64,000 nt of DNA from Erwinia piriflorinigrans CFBP 5888 (GTDB lineage Bacteria > Pseudomonadota > Gammaproteobacteria > Enterobacterales > Enterobacteriaceae), in the NCBI RefSeq assembly GCF_001050515.1, contig NZ_CAHS01000015.1:310001-374000 (forward strand), given 5' to 3'. Under the pieces are notes generated by a model. It saw only the letters and a program-made list of their open reading frames with translations. It searched no databases and had not been told where the DNA came from. Numbering within the stretch: the stretch's first letter is position 1; every line of letters begins with the position of its first letter. Of the stretch, positions 39,886 to 48,927 are shown piece by piece. A program made the position numbers and the translations under genes.

Positions 39886-40621
39886 AACAGTCGCGGCGGC
39901 GGCTTTAACCCTCATCAGCTCTTATTTCACGTCTGATGCCGCGACCATCAAGCCGGAGGGTGCAGATATGAATATCCAGCAAAGGGTTAGCGATGGGCTT
40001 TCAGCACAGCAGCAGTTTATTCCACTGATAGCCTGCTACATGGCCAGTAGTAAAATGGACAAACTCAAGGCAGCTCTCAATCAGGGACTTGATGCCGGAC
40101 TAACGGTCAATGAAACCAAAGAAATCCTCGTACAGCTTTACGCCTATACCGGTTTCCCTCGTAGTTTGAATGCGCTCACAGAATTGATGAAGGTTGTCGA
40201 ATCTCGTCAACAGCACGGGATACAGGATGTACAGGGTAAGGAACCTGTCGCTGCCATTCCGGTTGGTGATGAGCTAAGACGCGTTGGCACGGCAAACCAG
40301 ACTAAAATTGCCGGTACTCCGGTAAAAGGGCCGCTGTTTGAGTTTGCCCCCGAGATTAATCAGTTTTTGCAGACCCATCTGTTTGGCGACATTTTTGCCC
40401 GTGATAATCTGGACTGGCAAAGCCGTGAGCTGGCAACGGTCGGGGCTTTAGCCGCCACGCCGGGTGTCGAAGCGCAGCTGCTATCGCATATGCGCGGTAG
40501 TTTACGCGTTGGGCTGACGAACAGACAGCTGCTCCAGCTGGTTCAGGTTTTGCGGCAACACGGCGAGAATGATGCCGCAACGCGAGCCGCACTGGCACTG
40601 CAACAGGCGACAAAGTCGTGA
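39863..40621 (+). CDS. Exported carboxymuconolactone decarboxylase (CMD) family protein
   Basis: This 252-aa protein starts with a signal-like segment (TVAAAALTLISSYFTSDAA) followed by two repeats of the CMD/AhpD-like helical fold (QFIPLIACYMASS... and WQSRELATVGALAATPG...). No CxxC pair of AhpD peroxidases is seen, so a decarboxylase or isomerase-like role or a lost activity is more likely. The start overlaps the cupin gene. A terminator follows, marking the end of the cassette. Confidence 0.82.
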   Translation: MNNTTRIKTVAAAALTLISSYFTSDAATIKPEGADMNIQQRVSDGLSAQQQFIPLIACYMASSKMDKLKAALNQGLDAGLTVNETKEILVQLYAYTGFPRSLNALTELMKVVESRQQHGIQDVQGKEPVAAIPVGDELRRVGTANQTKIAGTPVKGPLFEFAPEINQFLQTHLFGDIFARDNLDWQSRELATVGALAATPGVEAQLLSHMRGSLRVGLTNRQLLQLVQVLRQHGENDAATRAALALQQATKS

Positions 40622-40647
40622 GTGCAGCACTCTTCATATAAAGGATG

Positions 40648-40674
40648 ATGCCACGCCGGGTGGCATAAAATTTT
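40648..40674 (+). terminator. Terminator at the end of the LysR-linked cassette
   Basis: A perfect 7-bp stem (40648-40654 with 40660-40666, 5-nt loop) is followed by AAAATTTT, 27 bp after the CMD gene stop. Confidence 0.75.
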
Positions 40675-41063
40675 CAGACAGCGCAAATTGGGCCAGAACA
40701 ACGCGCATCGTGGCGGGCTTGATATCAACAAATCAATAAATTTGTCGCGGTTCGCGACATTTATCGTCGGTTAATGAGACAGATTAGAATAACGTGTCTC
40801 ACGCTTTTCTCTTTTCAAAGAGATCTATATCATAAATTCGTCACCTTTATCCCATCCGCTGCATTCACGATCGCTGGCTGGCCATTCGCCATCCTCTGCC
40901 CTTTCTGCTTCAATAAGAAGCATTTATTCCTCTGCATTTTACGCTATTATATTGCGCCACGGGTCTAGTGAACAATTTCGCTTGATTCACCCGCAGTTTT
41001 GACAATTAACCTTGTGCTACAACCCACTGCAAATCAGTTCTTATTTAAACAGGAGAAAGCCCA
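40675..41063 (+). other. Gap between the cassette and cvrA
   Basis: This 389-bp stretch has no convincing gene. It should hold the cvrA promoter. AGGAGA (41051-41056) is the ribosome-binding site that fixes the TTG start of cvrA. Confidence 0.5.
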
Positions 41064-42785
41064 TTGGAAGCCAGCGCGATCTACAGTCTCTTTATCATTG
41101 GTTCAGTGCTGGTCGCCGCAAGCATACTGCTTAGCTCTTTTTCGTCAAAACTGGGGATCCCCATACTGGTTATTTTCCTCGCGCTTGGCATGCTGGCTGG
41201 CGTCGACGGCATCGGCGGCATCGCCTTTGATAATTATCCCGCTGCATACCTGATCAGCAACCTTGCCCTGGCCGTGATCCTGCTGGATGGCGGTATGCGC
41301 ACCCAGGCCAGCTCTTTTCGGGTAGCTTTAGGCCCCGCGCTCTCTCTGGCTACCGTTGGCGTGCTGATCACCGCCGGACTGACCGGACTGGCCGCCGCGT
41401 GGTTGTTCGATCTCAATCTGCTCAATGGTTTTCTTATTGGGGCAATCATTGGCTCTACCGATGCCGCCGCCGTATTCTCCCTGCTGGGCGGGAAAGGCCT
41501 TAATGAACGCGTCAGCGCCACGCTGGAAATTGAATCAGGCAGCAATGACCCGATGGCCGTTTTTCTGACCATCACTCTTATTGAAATGATCCAGCAGGGG
41601 CAAACGGGGCTTAGCTGGATGTTCGTCGTTCATCTGGTTCAGCAATTTGGACTGGGTATTGTACTTGGCCTGGGCGGCGGCTGGGCACTGCTACAGGTGA
41701 TTAACCGCGTATCCTTAGCCAGCGGCCTCTACCCTCTGCTGGCCGTCAGTGGCGGCATACTGGTTTTCTCGCTCACCACTGTGCTGGAAGGCAGCGGTAT
41801 CCTTGCCGTCTATCTGTGTGGTTTTATTTTAGGCAACCGCCCCATTCGTAACCGTCATGGGATCCTGCAAACCTTTGATGGCATGGCATGGCTGAGCCAA
41901 ATCGGTATGTTCCTGGTGCTGGGCCTGCTGGTTAATCCTGCTGACCTGTGGCATATCGCGCTACCTGCCACCCTGCTCTCACTCTGCCTGATTCTAGTGG
42001 CGCGTCCACTTTCCGTTATCATCGGACTGTTACCCTTCCGTGGCTTTAATATTCGCGAACGTATATTTATCAGCTGGGTAGGGCTGCGCGGTGCATTACC
42101 CATTATCCTCGCGGTCTTTCCGATGATGGCAGGCTTGCCGCATGCGGCACTGTTTTTCAACATCGCCTTCTTTGTCGTACTGGTTTCACTTATGGTTCAG
42201 GGGACGTCTCTCGGATGGGCGGCACGTAAAGCTCGGGTGGTCGTTCCACCACTGGCGTCTCCCATCTCCCGCGTCGGGCTGGATATTCACCCGGAAAATC
42301 CCTGGGAGCAGTTTGTATACCAGCTGAGCGCGGATAAATGGTGCATTGGTGCCGCCCTACGCGATCTGCGTATGCCGCGCGAAACGCGTATCGCCGCGCT
42401 GTTCCGCGATAATCTGCTGCTCCATCCGACCGGCAGCACTCGTCTGAAAGAGAATGATGTGTTGTGTGTCATTGGTCGGGAGCGCGATCTTGCCGCACTG
42501 GGTAAACTGTTTAGCCAGTCTCCTCCGGTGTCGTTAGATCAGCGTTTCTTTGGTGACTTTATTCTACAGGCGGATGCCCTGTTGCAGGATGTTTCACAAA
42601 TTTACGGCATTGAACTCGATAAAGACACGGATCTGCGACAAACGCTGGGCCAACTGATTTCCAGCTTTATCGGCGGCGCGCCGGTGGTGGGCGACCAGGT
42701 GGAATGGAAAAATATGCTGTGGACGGTTGCAGAGAAGGAAGCCAACGAAATCATCAAGATCGGCGTCAAGGTACAGGAAGAATAG
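41064..42785 (+). CDS. cvrA: Potassium/proton antiporter CvrA (NhaP2 type)
   Basis: This inner-membrane CPA1 antiporter is needed for volume control at low osmolarity. The 573-aa protein has about 12 hydrophobic helices, the conserved [13 protein letters not shown] and [11 protein letters not shown] transport motifs, then a cytoplasmic TrkA-C (RCK) domain (about 400-480) and a CorC/HlyC-associated C-terminal domain. Translation starts at TTG (41064), fixed by AGGAGA 7 nt upstream and by alignment to E. coli MDATTIISLFILGS. ldcA, which follows cvrA in E. coli, is not found. Confidence 0.95.
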   Translation: MEASAIYSLFIIGSVLVAASILLSSFSSKLGIPILVIFLALGMLAGVDGIGGIAFDNYPAAYLISNLALAVILLDGGMRTQASSFRVALGPALSLATVGVLITAGLTGLAAAWLFDLNLLNGFLIGAIIGSTDAAAVFSLLGGKGLNERVSATLEIESGSNDPMAVFLTITLIEMIQQGQTGLSWMFVVHLVQQFGLGIVLGLGGGWALLQVINRVSLASGLYPLLAVSGGILVFSLTTVLEGSGILAVYLCGFILGNRPIRNRHGILQTFDGMAWLSQIGMFLVLGLLVNPADLWHIALPATLLSLCLILVARPLSVIIGLLPFRGFNIRERIFISWVGLRGALPIILAVFPMMAGLPHAALFFNIAFFVVLVSLMVQGTSLGWAARKARVVVPPLASPISRVGLDIHPENPWEQFVYQLSADKWCIGAALRDLRMPRETRIAALFRDNLLLHPTGSTRLKENDVLCVIGRERDLAALGKLFSQSPPVSLDQRFFGDFILQADALLQDVSQIYGIELDKDTDLRQTLGQLISSFIGGAPVVGDQVEWKNMLWTVAEKEANEIIKIGVKVQEE

Positions 42786-42836
42786 CCCTGAATGTGAAGG
42801 CAGAATTATTCCTTCTCCGTTAAAAATGCTGTTGTG

Positions 42837-42863
42837 AACCGCCTGTTTTATCCGGCGGTTTTG
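42837..42863 (+). terminator. cvrA terminator
   Basis: A 7-bp stem (42837-42843 with 42854-42860) followed by TTTTGC lies about 50 bp after the cvrA stop. Confidence 0.75.
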
Positions 42864-43189
42864 CATTTATCCTATTGTCAAAGAAGCTAATTTCATTTTT
42901 TTTAATACACCGACTCTTTTATTAAAATGAGATTTATCTATAATTGAATTATTATGTTCTTTTAGGAATTTCCCGTATTAACGAAAACCACCCATTACTG
43001 CATACTGCCCTCTATAAAATGTACGATACCGTGAAGTAGCCGGTTATTTTAGCTTTATTCATCTTAAGACCTCTAGAAAAAAGAGCAAATCCAGACAGGT
43101 TCACCAACCTGAGGGTTTAATATATCGGCTTCCGGGTAGGAAGTTTTCTTACGCAGCCTGTTGTTCACTCATCAAAGAGAGCAGACAAT
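42864..43189 (+). promoter_or_regulatory. AT-rich control region upstream of the WbaP-like gene
   Basis: This 326-bp region is AT-rich and lacks ORFs. At 42962-42975 TTAGGAATTTCCCG agrees with the RcsAB-box consensus at about 10 of 14 positions, which would suit a polysaccharide gene but is weak. A 6-bp hairpin (43096-43101 with 43106-43111) lies in the leader. No ops/JUMPstart element is seen. Confidence 0.35.
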
Positions 43190-44659
43190 ATGACAAGTAC
43201 TCTGGTAATCAAAGATAGTCGACGAACATTAAGCGGCTTGCAAAAAAATGTTATTGCCAAAGTCGCGCTAAGTTTATCTGATTTATTCTCAATCAATTTA
43301 GCCCTTTTTCTCTCCGTAGCAACCGTACAAGGAATTTGGGGCGAACTGGATATATTTATTCCAGCCCAGCAAATAGAAGTTCGATTTATTGCTCAAGCGG
43401 CCATGTCCATATTATGTACTTCCTGGTTCTGGATGCGACTACGGCACTATACTTATAGAAAACCTTTTTGGTTTGAATTAAAAGAGATTATTAAAACACT
43501 CGTCATCTTTTCTTTATTAGATCTGGCACTGATTGCGTTTTCCAAATGGGATTTCTCACGCACGCTATGGAGCTTCACCTGGCTGTATGCACTGATCCTC
43601 GTGCCGCTTCTGCGTTCCTGCGTCAAAAATACCATTCTGAAAACGGGCCATTGGCAGAAGCATACCATTATTATTGGCTGTGGCAGAAATGCCCACGAGG
43701 CTTTCGCCGCGTTGCAAAGTGAAGAGCTGCTCGGGTATGACGTCAAGGCGTTTGTCGCACCGGCAGACAGCATGGTTACCGAGAACAGTTTTAACGGTAT
43801 TCCGGTGATCGGCCACCAGGATATTCTCTGGGAAACGGTTGACCTTAATAACACCCAGTTTATTGTGGCGGTTGAAAACGAACAGCGTGCCATGCGCGAT
43901 CAATGGCTAAAGCTGCTTTCCAGTAAGAAATGCCGCTCAGTTTCCGTGGTTCCCACATTACGTGGCGTACCGCTGTATGGCACAGACATGTCGTTTGTCT
44001 TCAGCCATGAAGTGATGTTGCTGCGCGTCAGTAATAATCTGGCTAAACGCTCATCGCGCTTCCTGAAGCGTACCTTCGACATCGTGGTCGCCTCTCTGCT
44101 GCTGCTCTTTCTTGCCCCGGTCTTCGGGGTGATTTGTTGGTTGGTCAGCCGTGATGGCGGCAACCCGATATATGGCCATGAACGCATTGGGCAGCAGGGT
44201 AAGAAATTCAAATGCCTGAAGTTTCGCTCAATGGTGATCAATTCACCGGAAGTTCTGAAAAAACTGCTGGCTACGGATGAAGCCGCTCGTAATGAATGGG
44301 ATAAAGACTTCAAGCTGAAAAACGATCCTCGCGTCACGAAAATCGGCGCGCTGATGCGCAAAACCAGCCTGGATGAGTTGCCACAGCTGTGGAATGTGAT
44401 CCGCGGAAACATGAGTCTGGTGGGGCCACGTCCGGTTATTGAAGCCGAGCTTGAGCGCTATGCCGGAGATGTCGATTATTATTTGATGGCGAAGCCGGGT
44501 ATGACCGGGCTATGGCAGGTGAGCGGGCGCAACGACATCGACTACGATACTCGCGTCTATTTCGATTCCTGGTATGTCAAAAACTGGGCGTTGTGGACCG
44601 ATATTGCCATTTTATTTAAAACCGTCGGCGTGGTGCTGCAACGCGACGGAGCTTATTAA
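43190..44659 (+). CDS. Undecaprenyl-phosphate sugar phosphotransferase, WbaP-like
   Basis: This 489-aa inner-membrane initiating transferase has N-terminal hydrophobic helices (about residues 25-160), a central Rossmann-like CoA-binding-type domain (IIIGCGRNAHEAF) and the C-terminal catalytic domain. That domain begins after a further membrane segment (FDIVVASLLLLFLAPVFG) and contains KFRSM, DELPQLWNV, VGPRP and KPGMTGLWQVSGR. It transfers sugar-1-phosphate, probably galactose- or glucose-1-phosphate, to undecaprenyl phosphate to start polysaccharide repeats. It stands alone, away from any polysaccharide cluster in the window. The exact sugar cannot be read from sequence. Confidence 0.9.
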   Translation: MTSTLVIKDSRRTLSGLQKNVIAKVALSLSDLFSINLALFLSVATVQGIWGELDIFIPAQQIEVRFIAQAAMSILCTSWFWMRLRHYTYRKPFWFELKEIIKTLVIFSLLDLALIAFSKWDFSRTLWSFTWLYALILVPLLRSCVKNTILKTGHWQKHTIIIGCGRNAHEAFAALQSEELLGYDVKAFVAPADSMVTENSFNGIPVIGHQDILWETVDLNNTQFIVAVENEQRAMRDQWLKLLSSKKCRSVSVVPTLRGVPLYGTDMSFVFSHEVMLLRVSNNLAKRSSRFLKRTFDIVVASLLLLFLAPVFGVICWLVSRDGGNPIYGHERIGQQGKKFKCLKFRSMVINSPEVLKKLLATDEAARNEWDKDFKLKNDPRVTKIGALMRKTSLDELPQLWNVIRGNMSLVGPRPVIEAELERYAGDVDYYLMAKPGMTGLWQVSGRNDIDYDTRVYFDSWYVKNWALWTDIAILFKTVGVVLQRDGAY

Positions 44660-44678
44660 ATTACCCTTGCTCACTGCT

Positions 44679-44729
44679 GGCGATGGTGATGGTGATGGTG
44701 GTGCCTTAATATTGGGTATCACCGTCGCC
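44679..44729 (+). terminator. Stem-loop after the WbaP-like gene
   Basis: A 12-bp stem with one G-T pair (44679-44690 with 44718-44729) encloses a short GATGGT triplet repeat. It begins 20 bp after the gene end. No T-run follows directly, so termination is uncertain. Confidence 0.45.
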
Positions 44730-44821
44730 ATCTTCAGGCAGGTTCCAAAATTCCCGCTTTTCTTTTTCGTCAGTTAACTCTACCCTGTCTGGCTTGCTTT
44801 AATCCGGACACAACCTCTGTT

Positions 44822-46012
44822 ATGCGAAAGTTTACCCTGCTACTGCTCAGCCTGATCCTGCTTGCCCCGTTGGGAATCGATCTCTATCTGCCCACGCTGC
44901 CCGATATCGCCCTCGGACTGAACACGCCCGTTACCACGATCCAGACCACCATTCCTCTTTTCCTGCTGGTAATGGGCCTGGGGCAAATCATTGCTGGCCC
45001 ACTGGTCGATAATTTCGGTCGCAAACCGATCGCACTGATTGGCCTGCTGCTTTACGTTGCCGGAAGCGTGCTGGCAGCGACTGCCAGCGGCTGGCCTCAA
45101 TTCCTTTGTGCCCGCATTATTCAGGGTTGTGCCGTGTGCTGCACCGCCGTGGTTGCGTTCAGCGGCGTCCGCGATCGTCTTGACGGTGACGATGCGGCTC
45201 GTGCCTATGGTTTCCTCAATGGGGCGTTGAATATCGTCCCTGCACTGGCACCGATGCTGGGTGGTTTTATGGCTGATGCGTTTGGTTGGCGTGCCAATTT
45301 CTGGTTCCTGGGGGCCTACGCCGTGTTTATCGGCATTATGATTGCCCTCTTCCTGCCGGAAACGCGCCCATTTGATACGCAAAAAGTTAAGGGTCTGCCA
45401 TTAGCCCAGTACGGGAAGATACTGCGGCAGCCACGATTTCTGGCTTTTGCCTTTGCTAATGCGGGAGCGCTCGGCATGGTACTGACCTATGTCTCGCTGG
45501 CACCACATGTGCTGATGACTGAAGGTCAGCTCAGCGCCCTGCAATTCTCGATGGTTTTTGGCGCAAATGGCTTCTGGATCATGCTGGTCAGCGTGCTGGT
45601 CAATAAGATTATTCGTCGTGTGGGCCGCCCATTCTGCCTGGCTACGGGGGCCGTGGCGATGGTGTTGGGGGCCGTCGTCTTGATGGCTGGAGTTATCCTG
45701 TTACCGGGAAGCTGGCAGACACATTGGCTGCTTTATATGCTGCCGGTTGCTATCGCCGTGGCCGGTCTGGCATTTATCGTCGGCCCGGCCACGAGTTATG
45801 CTCTTGAGCCATACCAACAACAGGCAGGTGTCGCTTCCGCACTGGCGGGATGTATTCAAATGGCGGGAGGTGCATCGGCGGGTTTGATAGCGATGGCACT
45901 TCCCGTGGCGGAAAAATCAGCCCTGGGGCTGATGATGGTCATCGGGGCGCTGTTGGCGTTGCTCGCCTGGCGAATGAGCCACTCAGTGCGCGGTACGCTG
46001 ACCGCACTCTAG
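44822..46012 (+). CDS. Bcr/CflA-family MFS drug efflux transporter
   Basis: This 396-aa inner-membrane protein has 12 predicted helices. The DHA1 signature is early (LLAPLGIDLYLPTLPDI, about residues 15-31), followed by the loop 2-3 motif GPLVDNFGRKPI and the antiporter motif C-like region LNIVPALAPMLGGF. It resembles Bcr/CmlA proton-drug antiporters, but the substrate is unknown. It ends 1 bp before the convergent dadX remnant and is in the position occupied in E. coli by unrelated genes. Confidence 0.87.
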   Translation: MRKFTLLLLSLILLAPLGIDLYLPTLPDIALGLNTPVTTIQTTIPLFLLVMGLGQIIAGPLVDNFGRKPIALIGLLLYVAGSVLAATASGWPQFLCARIIQGCAVCCTAVVAFSGVRDRLDGDDAARAYGFLNGALNIVPALAPMLGGFMADAFGWRANFWFLGAYAVFIGIMIALFLPETRPFDTQKVKGLPLAQYGKILRQPRFLAFAFANAGALGMVLTYVSLAPHVLMTEGQLSALQFSMVFGANGFWIMLVSVLVNKIIRRVGRPFCLATGAVAMVLGAVVLMAGVILLPGSWQTHWLLYMLPVAIAVAGLAFIVGPATSYALEPYQQQAGVASALAGCIQMAGGASAGLIAMALPVAEKSALGLMMVIGALLALLAWRMSHSVRGTLTAL

Positions 46013-46013
46013 C

Positions 46014-47085
46014 TTACTCTGTCTGCACCGGCACCCTCTGGGCGAGCGCGCACATCAGCTCGTAACCCACGGTGCCGGATGCCGCCGCCACATCATCGAT
46101 TTTGACGCTGTTTCCCCACAGCTCAACCTGACTGCCAATGCCCGCCTGCGGGCATGGTGTCAAATCAACCGTAATCATATCCATCGAAACCGCCCCCACG
46201 ACATGAGTCATTTCCCCATCAACCCTGATAGGCGTTCCGGTGGGAGCATGACGCGGATAGCCATCGGCATAGCCGCACGCCACCACGCCAATGCGCTGAC
46301 TGCCGCCTCGCGCGATAGCGGCTGCCATAGCCCACACCGGAACCAGCAACGAGCTGCTGAACGCCGATAATTTCACTGGTGAGCGTCATGACAGGCTGCA
46401 AGCCAGTACCGGCAATATCTTGCCACTTTCCGCTGGGGGAAGCGCCATACAGGATAATACCGGGACGAACCCAGTCATAATGCGTCTGTGGATGCCATAG
46501 CGTGGCGGCAGAGTTAGCCAGCGAACGGGGGCATTCAAGCCCTTCGGCTGCCCGTTCAATACGCTTCAGCGGTTCGGCAACGCCCTCCGCACTCTCTGCG
46601 CCGGCAAAGTGGGCCATCAGCGTCAGCTCGCCAACATTTTCCAGCGAACGCAGCTTCTTCCAGACGTTATTGACTTGGTCAGGCTGGAAACCAAGCCGGT
46701 TCATACCGCTGTTCATTTTAAGATAAATATCTAACGGAGCCGAGAGCTTTGCCTGTGACAACGCGTTAATCTGCCAGTTGCTGTGCACGCTGGTTGTCAG
46801 ACGATAACGGTCGAGGATCTCCAGATCGGTCGGGTGAAAAAAACCTTCCAGTAAAAGAATGGGTTTTTTCCAGCCACGCTCGCGCAGTAGTATCGCCTCT
46901 TCAAGGTTGAGCAAGGCAAAACCATCGGTTTCAGCCAGACTCTGCCATACGCGGTCAAGACCATGACCATAAGCGTTAGCTTTGACCACCGACCACAGGC
47001 GTGAGCCGCCAGCAGCCTGGCGCGCTATTGCCAGGTTTTGCCGCAACGCGGCGCGGTTAATCGTTGCGACAATCGGACGAGACAT
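46014..47085 (-). pseudogene. dadX: Catabolic alanine racemase DadX, frameshifted
   Basis: The full E. coli DadX sequence is recoverable but in two frames. The first frame from 47085 carries the PLP lysine in VVKANAYGHG (K35) and runs to YRA just after the catalytic tyrosine (Y253, GVGYG), then goes out of frame near base 46308. The second frame resumes with [14 protein letters not shown] and continues to the normal end at 46014 ([12 protein letters not shown]). Removing one base near 46308 restores the E. coli spacing. Either a true one-base insertion inactivates the gene or the read has an error in the GC-rich CGCGCGAGGCGGC run. An intact product would make D-alanine from L-alanine; it is 29 bp downstream of dadA in the dad operon. 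Confidence 0.85.
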
Positions 47086-47114
47086 ACCCTTTCCTTGTAG
47101 AATTTAGCGATGAG

Positions 47115-48416
47115 TTAACGAACATTGGCACTGTGCAGCGTGCGTGCAGGAGCCGGATAAAAGCCAGGCAGATAACGCATAACCGACAGATCGTCAGCAG
47201 AAATAGCCGGAGTACGCCCGGAGATGATGTCGGCCAGCAGCTGACCTGAACCGCAGGCCATTGTCCAGCCAAGAGTACCATGACCGGTATTAAGGTACAG
47301 GTTTTTCAATGGGGTACGACCAACAACAGGCGTGCCATCCGGGGTCATCGGGCGCAATCCGCTCCAGAACGTTGCCCGTTCGATATCTCCCCCGTGTGGA
47401 TAGAGATCGCGAACGACCATTTCCAACGTTTTACGGCGTGCAGGCAACAGCTGCGTATTAAAGCCGACAATTTCCGCCATGCCTCCCACGCGAATACGGT
47501 TATCGAAACGGGTAATGGCCACTTTGTAGGTTTCATCAAGCACGGTTGACAGAGGCGCCGATTTTTCATCTTTAATCGGGATGGTCAGCGAGTAGCCCTT
47601 CAGTGGATAGACCGGAAGTTTAACAATATGATTAAGTAACGCCGTTGAGAATGAACCTAACGCCACTACATAGGCGTCTGCGGTCACCCGTTCGCTGCCG
47701 CATTGTACGCCGCAGATTTGGTTGGCGTCCTGCAACAGCCCATCAACCGGAGTATTGAAACGAAAGTTAACCCCTGCGGCGGCCGCCATTTCTGCCAGGC
47801 GTTGAGTAAAGAGCTGGCAGTCACCGGTTTCATCGTTAGGTAAGCGTAGCCCTCCTGTCAGCTTGTGCTGCGTAGCGCCCAGCGCAGGCTCCGCATGGAT
47901 CAGCTGCGCCGCTTCAAGTAGCTCGTAAGGAACACCCGCTTCGCGTAATACGGCGATGTCTTTGGCGGCGCTCTCGAATTGCTGGGCGGTACGGAACAGT
48001 TGCAGCGTTCCTCCCTGACGGCCTTCATAGGCAATACCCGTCTGCTGGCGTAGCGCTTTAAGGCAATCGCGACTGTACTCGGCAATGCGCACCATACGAC
48101 TTTTATTTTGCTGATAGTGATGCATATCGCAGTTTCGTAGCATCTGCCACATCCATTCCAGCTGGTAACGGCTGCCATCGAGACGTATAGCTAATGGTGC
48201 ATGGCGCTGAAACATCCACTTAACGGCTTTAAGCGGCACGCCGGGTGCGGCCCACGGAGCCGCATAGCCGGGTGATATTTGTCCGGCGTTTCCCGCACTG
48301 GTTTCCAGCGCCGGGGCGGGCTGACGATCAATCACCGTCACCTCATGACCGGCCTGAGCCAGATACCAGGCGCTTGCAACGCCAACCACTCCACTACCCA
48401 GAATGACAACACGCAT
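47115..48416 (-). CDS. dadA: D-amino acid dehydrogenase small subunit DadA
   Basis: This FAD flavoprotein of the inner-membrane face oxidises D-alanine to pyruvate and feeds electrons to the respiratory chain. The start at 48416 gives 433 aa with the dinucleotide motif [24 protein letters not shown] directly at the N-terminus. Later come the DAO-family segment [15 protein letters not shown] and the C-terminal [14 protein letters not shown]. The longer ORF to 48551 adds residues that would disturb the FAD motif position. It forms an operon with the damaged dadX. In E. coli it is induced by alanine through Lrp. Confidence 0.95.
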   Translation of the reverse strand: MRVVILGSGVVGVASAWYLAQAGHEVTVIDRQPAPALETSAGNAGQISPGYAAPWAAPGVPLKAVKWMFQRHAPLAIRLDGSRYQLEWMWQMLRNCDMHHYQQNKSRMVRIAEYSRDCLKALRQQTGIAYEGRQGGTLQLFRTAQQFESAAKDIAVLREAGVPYELLEAAQLIHAEPALGATQHKLTGGLRLPNDETGDCQLFTQRLAEMAAAAGVNFRFNTPVDGLLQDANQICGVQCGSERVTADAYVVALGSFSTALLNHIVKLPVYPLKGYSLTIPIKDEKSAPLSTVLDETYKVAITRFDNRIRVGGMAEIVGFNTQLLPARRKTLEMVVRDLYPHGGDIERATFWSGLRPMTPDGTPVVGRTPLKNLYLNTGHGTLGWTMACGSGQLLADIISGRTPAISADDLSVMRYLPGFYPAPARTLHSANVR

Positions 48417-48551
48417 ACCGACCTCATCAGGTTGAAAATAGAATAATCTGCTGAAATTATCACTTGGAAATGGATAAATGCACCGAAGTGAAACGTTCGA
48501 AATAGCTGACATTTTTTGATTATTTTTCACCTGAAAGCCAGATAAATACAA

Positions 48552-48927
48552 TAATGGCCAACGAGTTTAGTCATAAATACTTAATTTATAGGTTTTTTAG
48601 CATGTAATATCTTATAAAAAGCATATATGCGCAAGCGCCAGCATATTCTCTCTAAAATTAAAATTAACCAATAGGACAGGATATTATCCTGAAAAATGAT
48701 ACCGATATGGCCTTTAACCTTATTCGACACTCTTTTTTATCTCCCTGTTGTATTTTTTATCGAAAATTCCATTGTTTTCACGCGAGGGATAAGAGACATT
48801 GAACTAATCTTGAGACATTGGGTTTACTTCAGGACTGAGTCAGCGCTGCAATTTCGGGCTGGCAGGTCGATCTGCAAACGGACCGTTTCCTGCCTGCCGG
48901 TCCAGGTTTGTAAAAAAGGGGTGCGCT
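48552..48927 (+). promoter_or_regulatory. dadA/ycgB divergent region with a structured ycgB leader
   Basis: The left part is AT-rich and should hold both promoters. Near ycgB, GGCAGG (48861-48866) pairs with CCTGCC (48889-48894). Inside it AAACGG-A-CCGTTT (48876-48888) is a second perfect palindrome. This nested hairpin sits 34 bp before the ycgB ATG and may affect its mRNA. No ORF here is convincing. Confidence 0.45.

Noticed and set aside
44681-44703. GATGGT triplet run considered as a phase-variable microsatellite
   Set aside because: Only about three units, outside any gene, and explained as one arm of a stem-loop after the WbaP-like gene.
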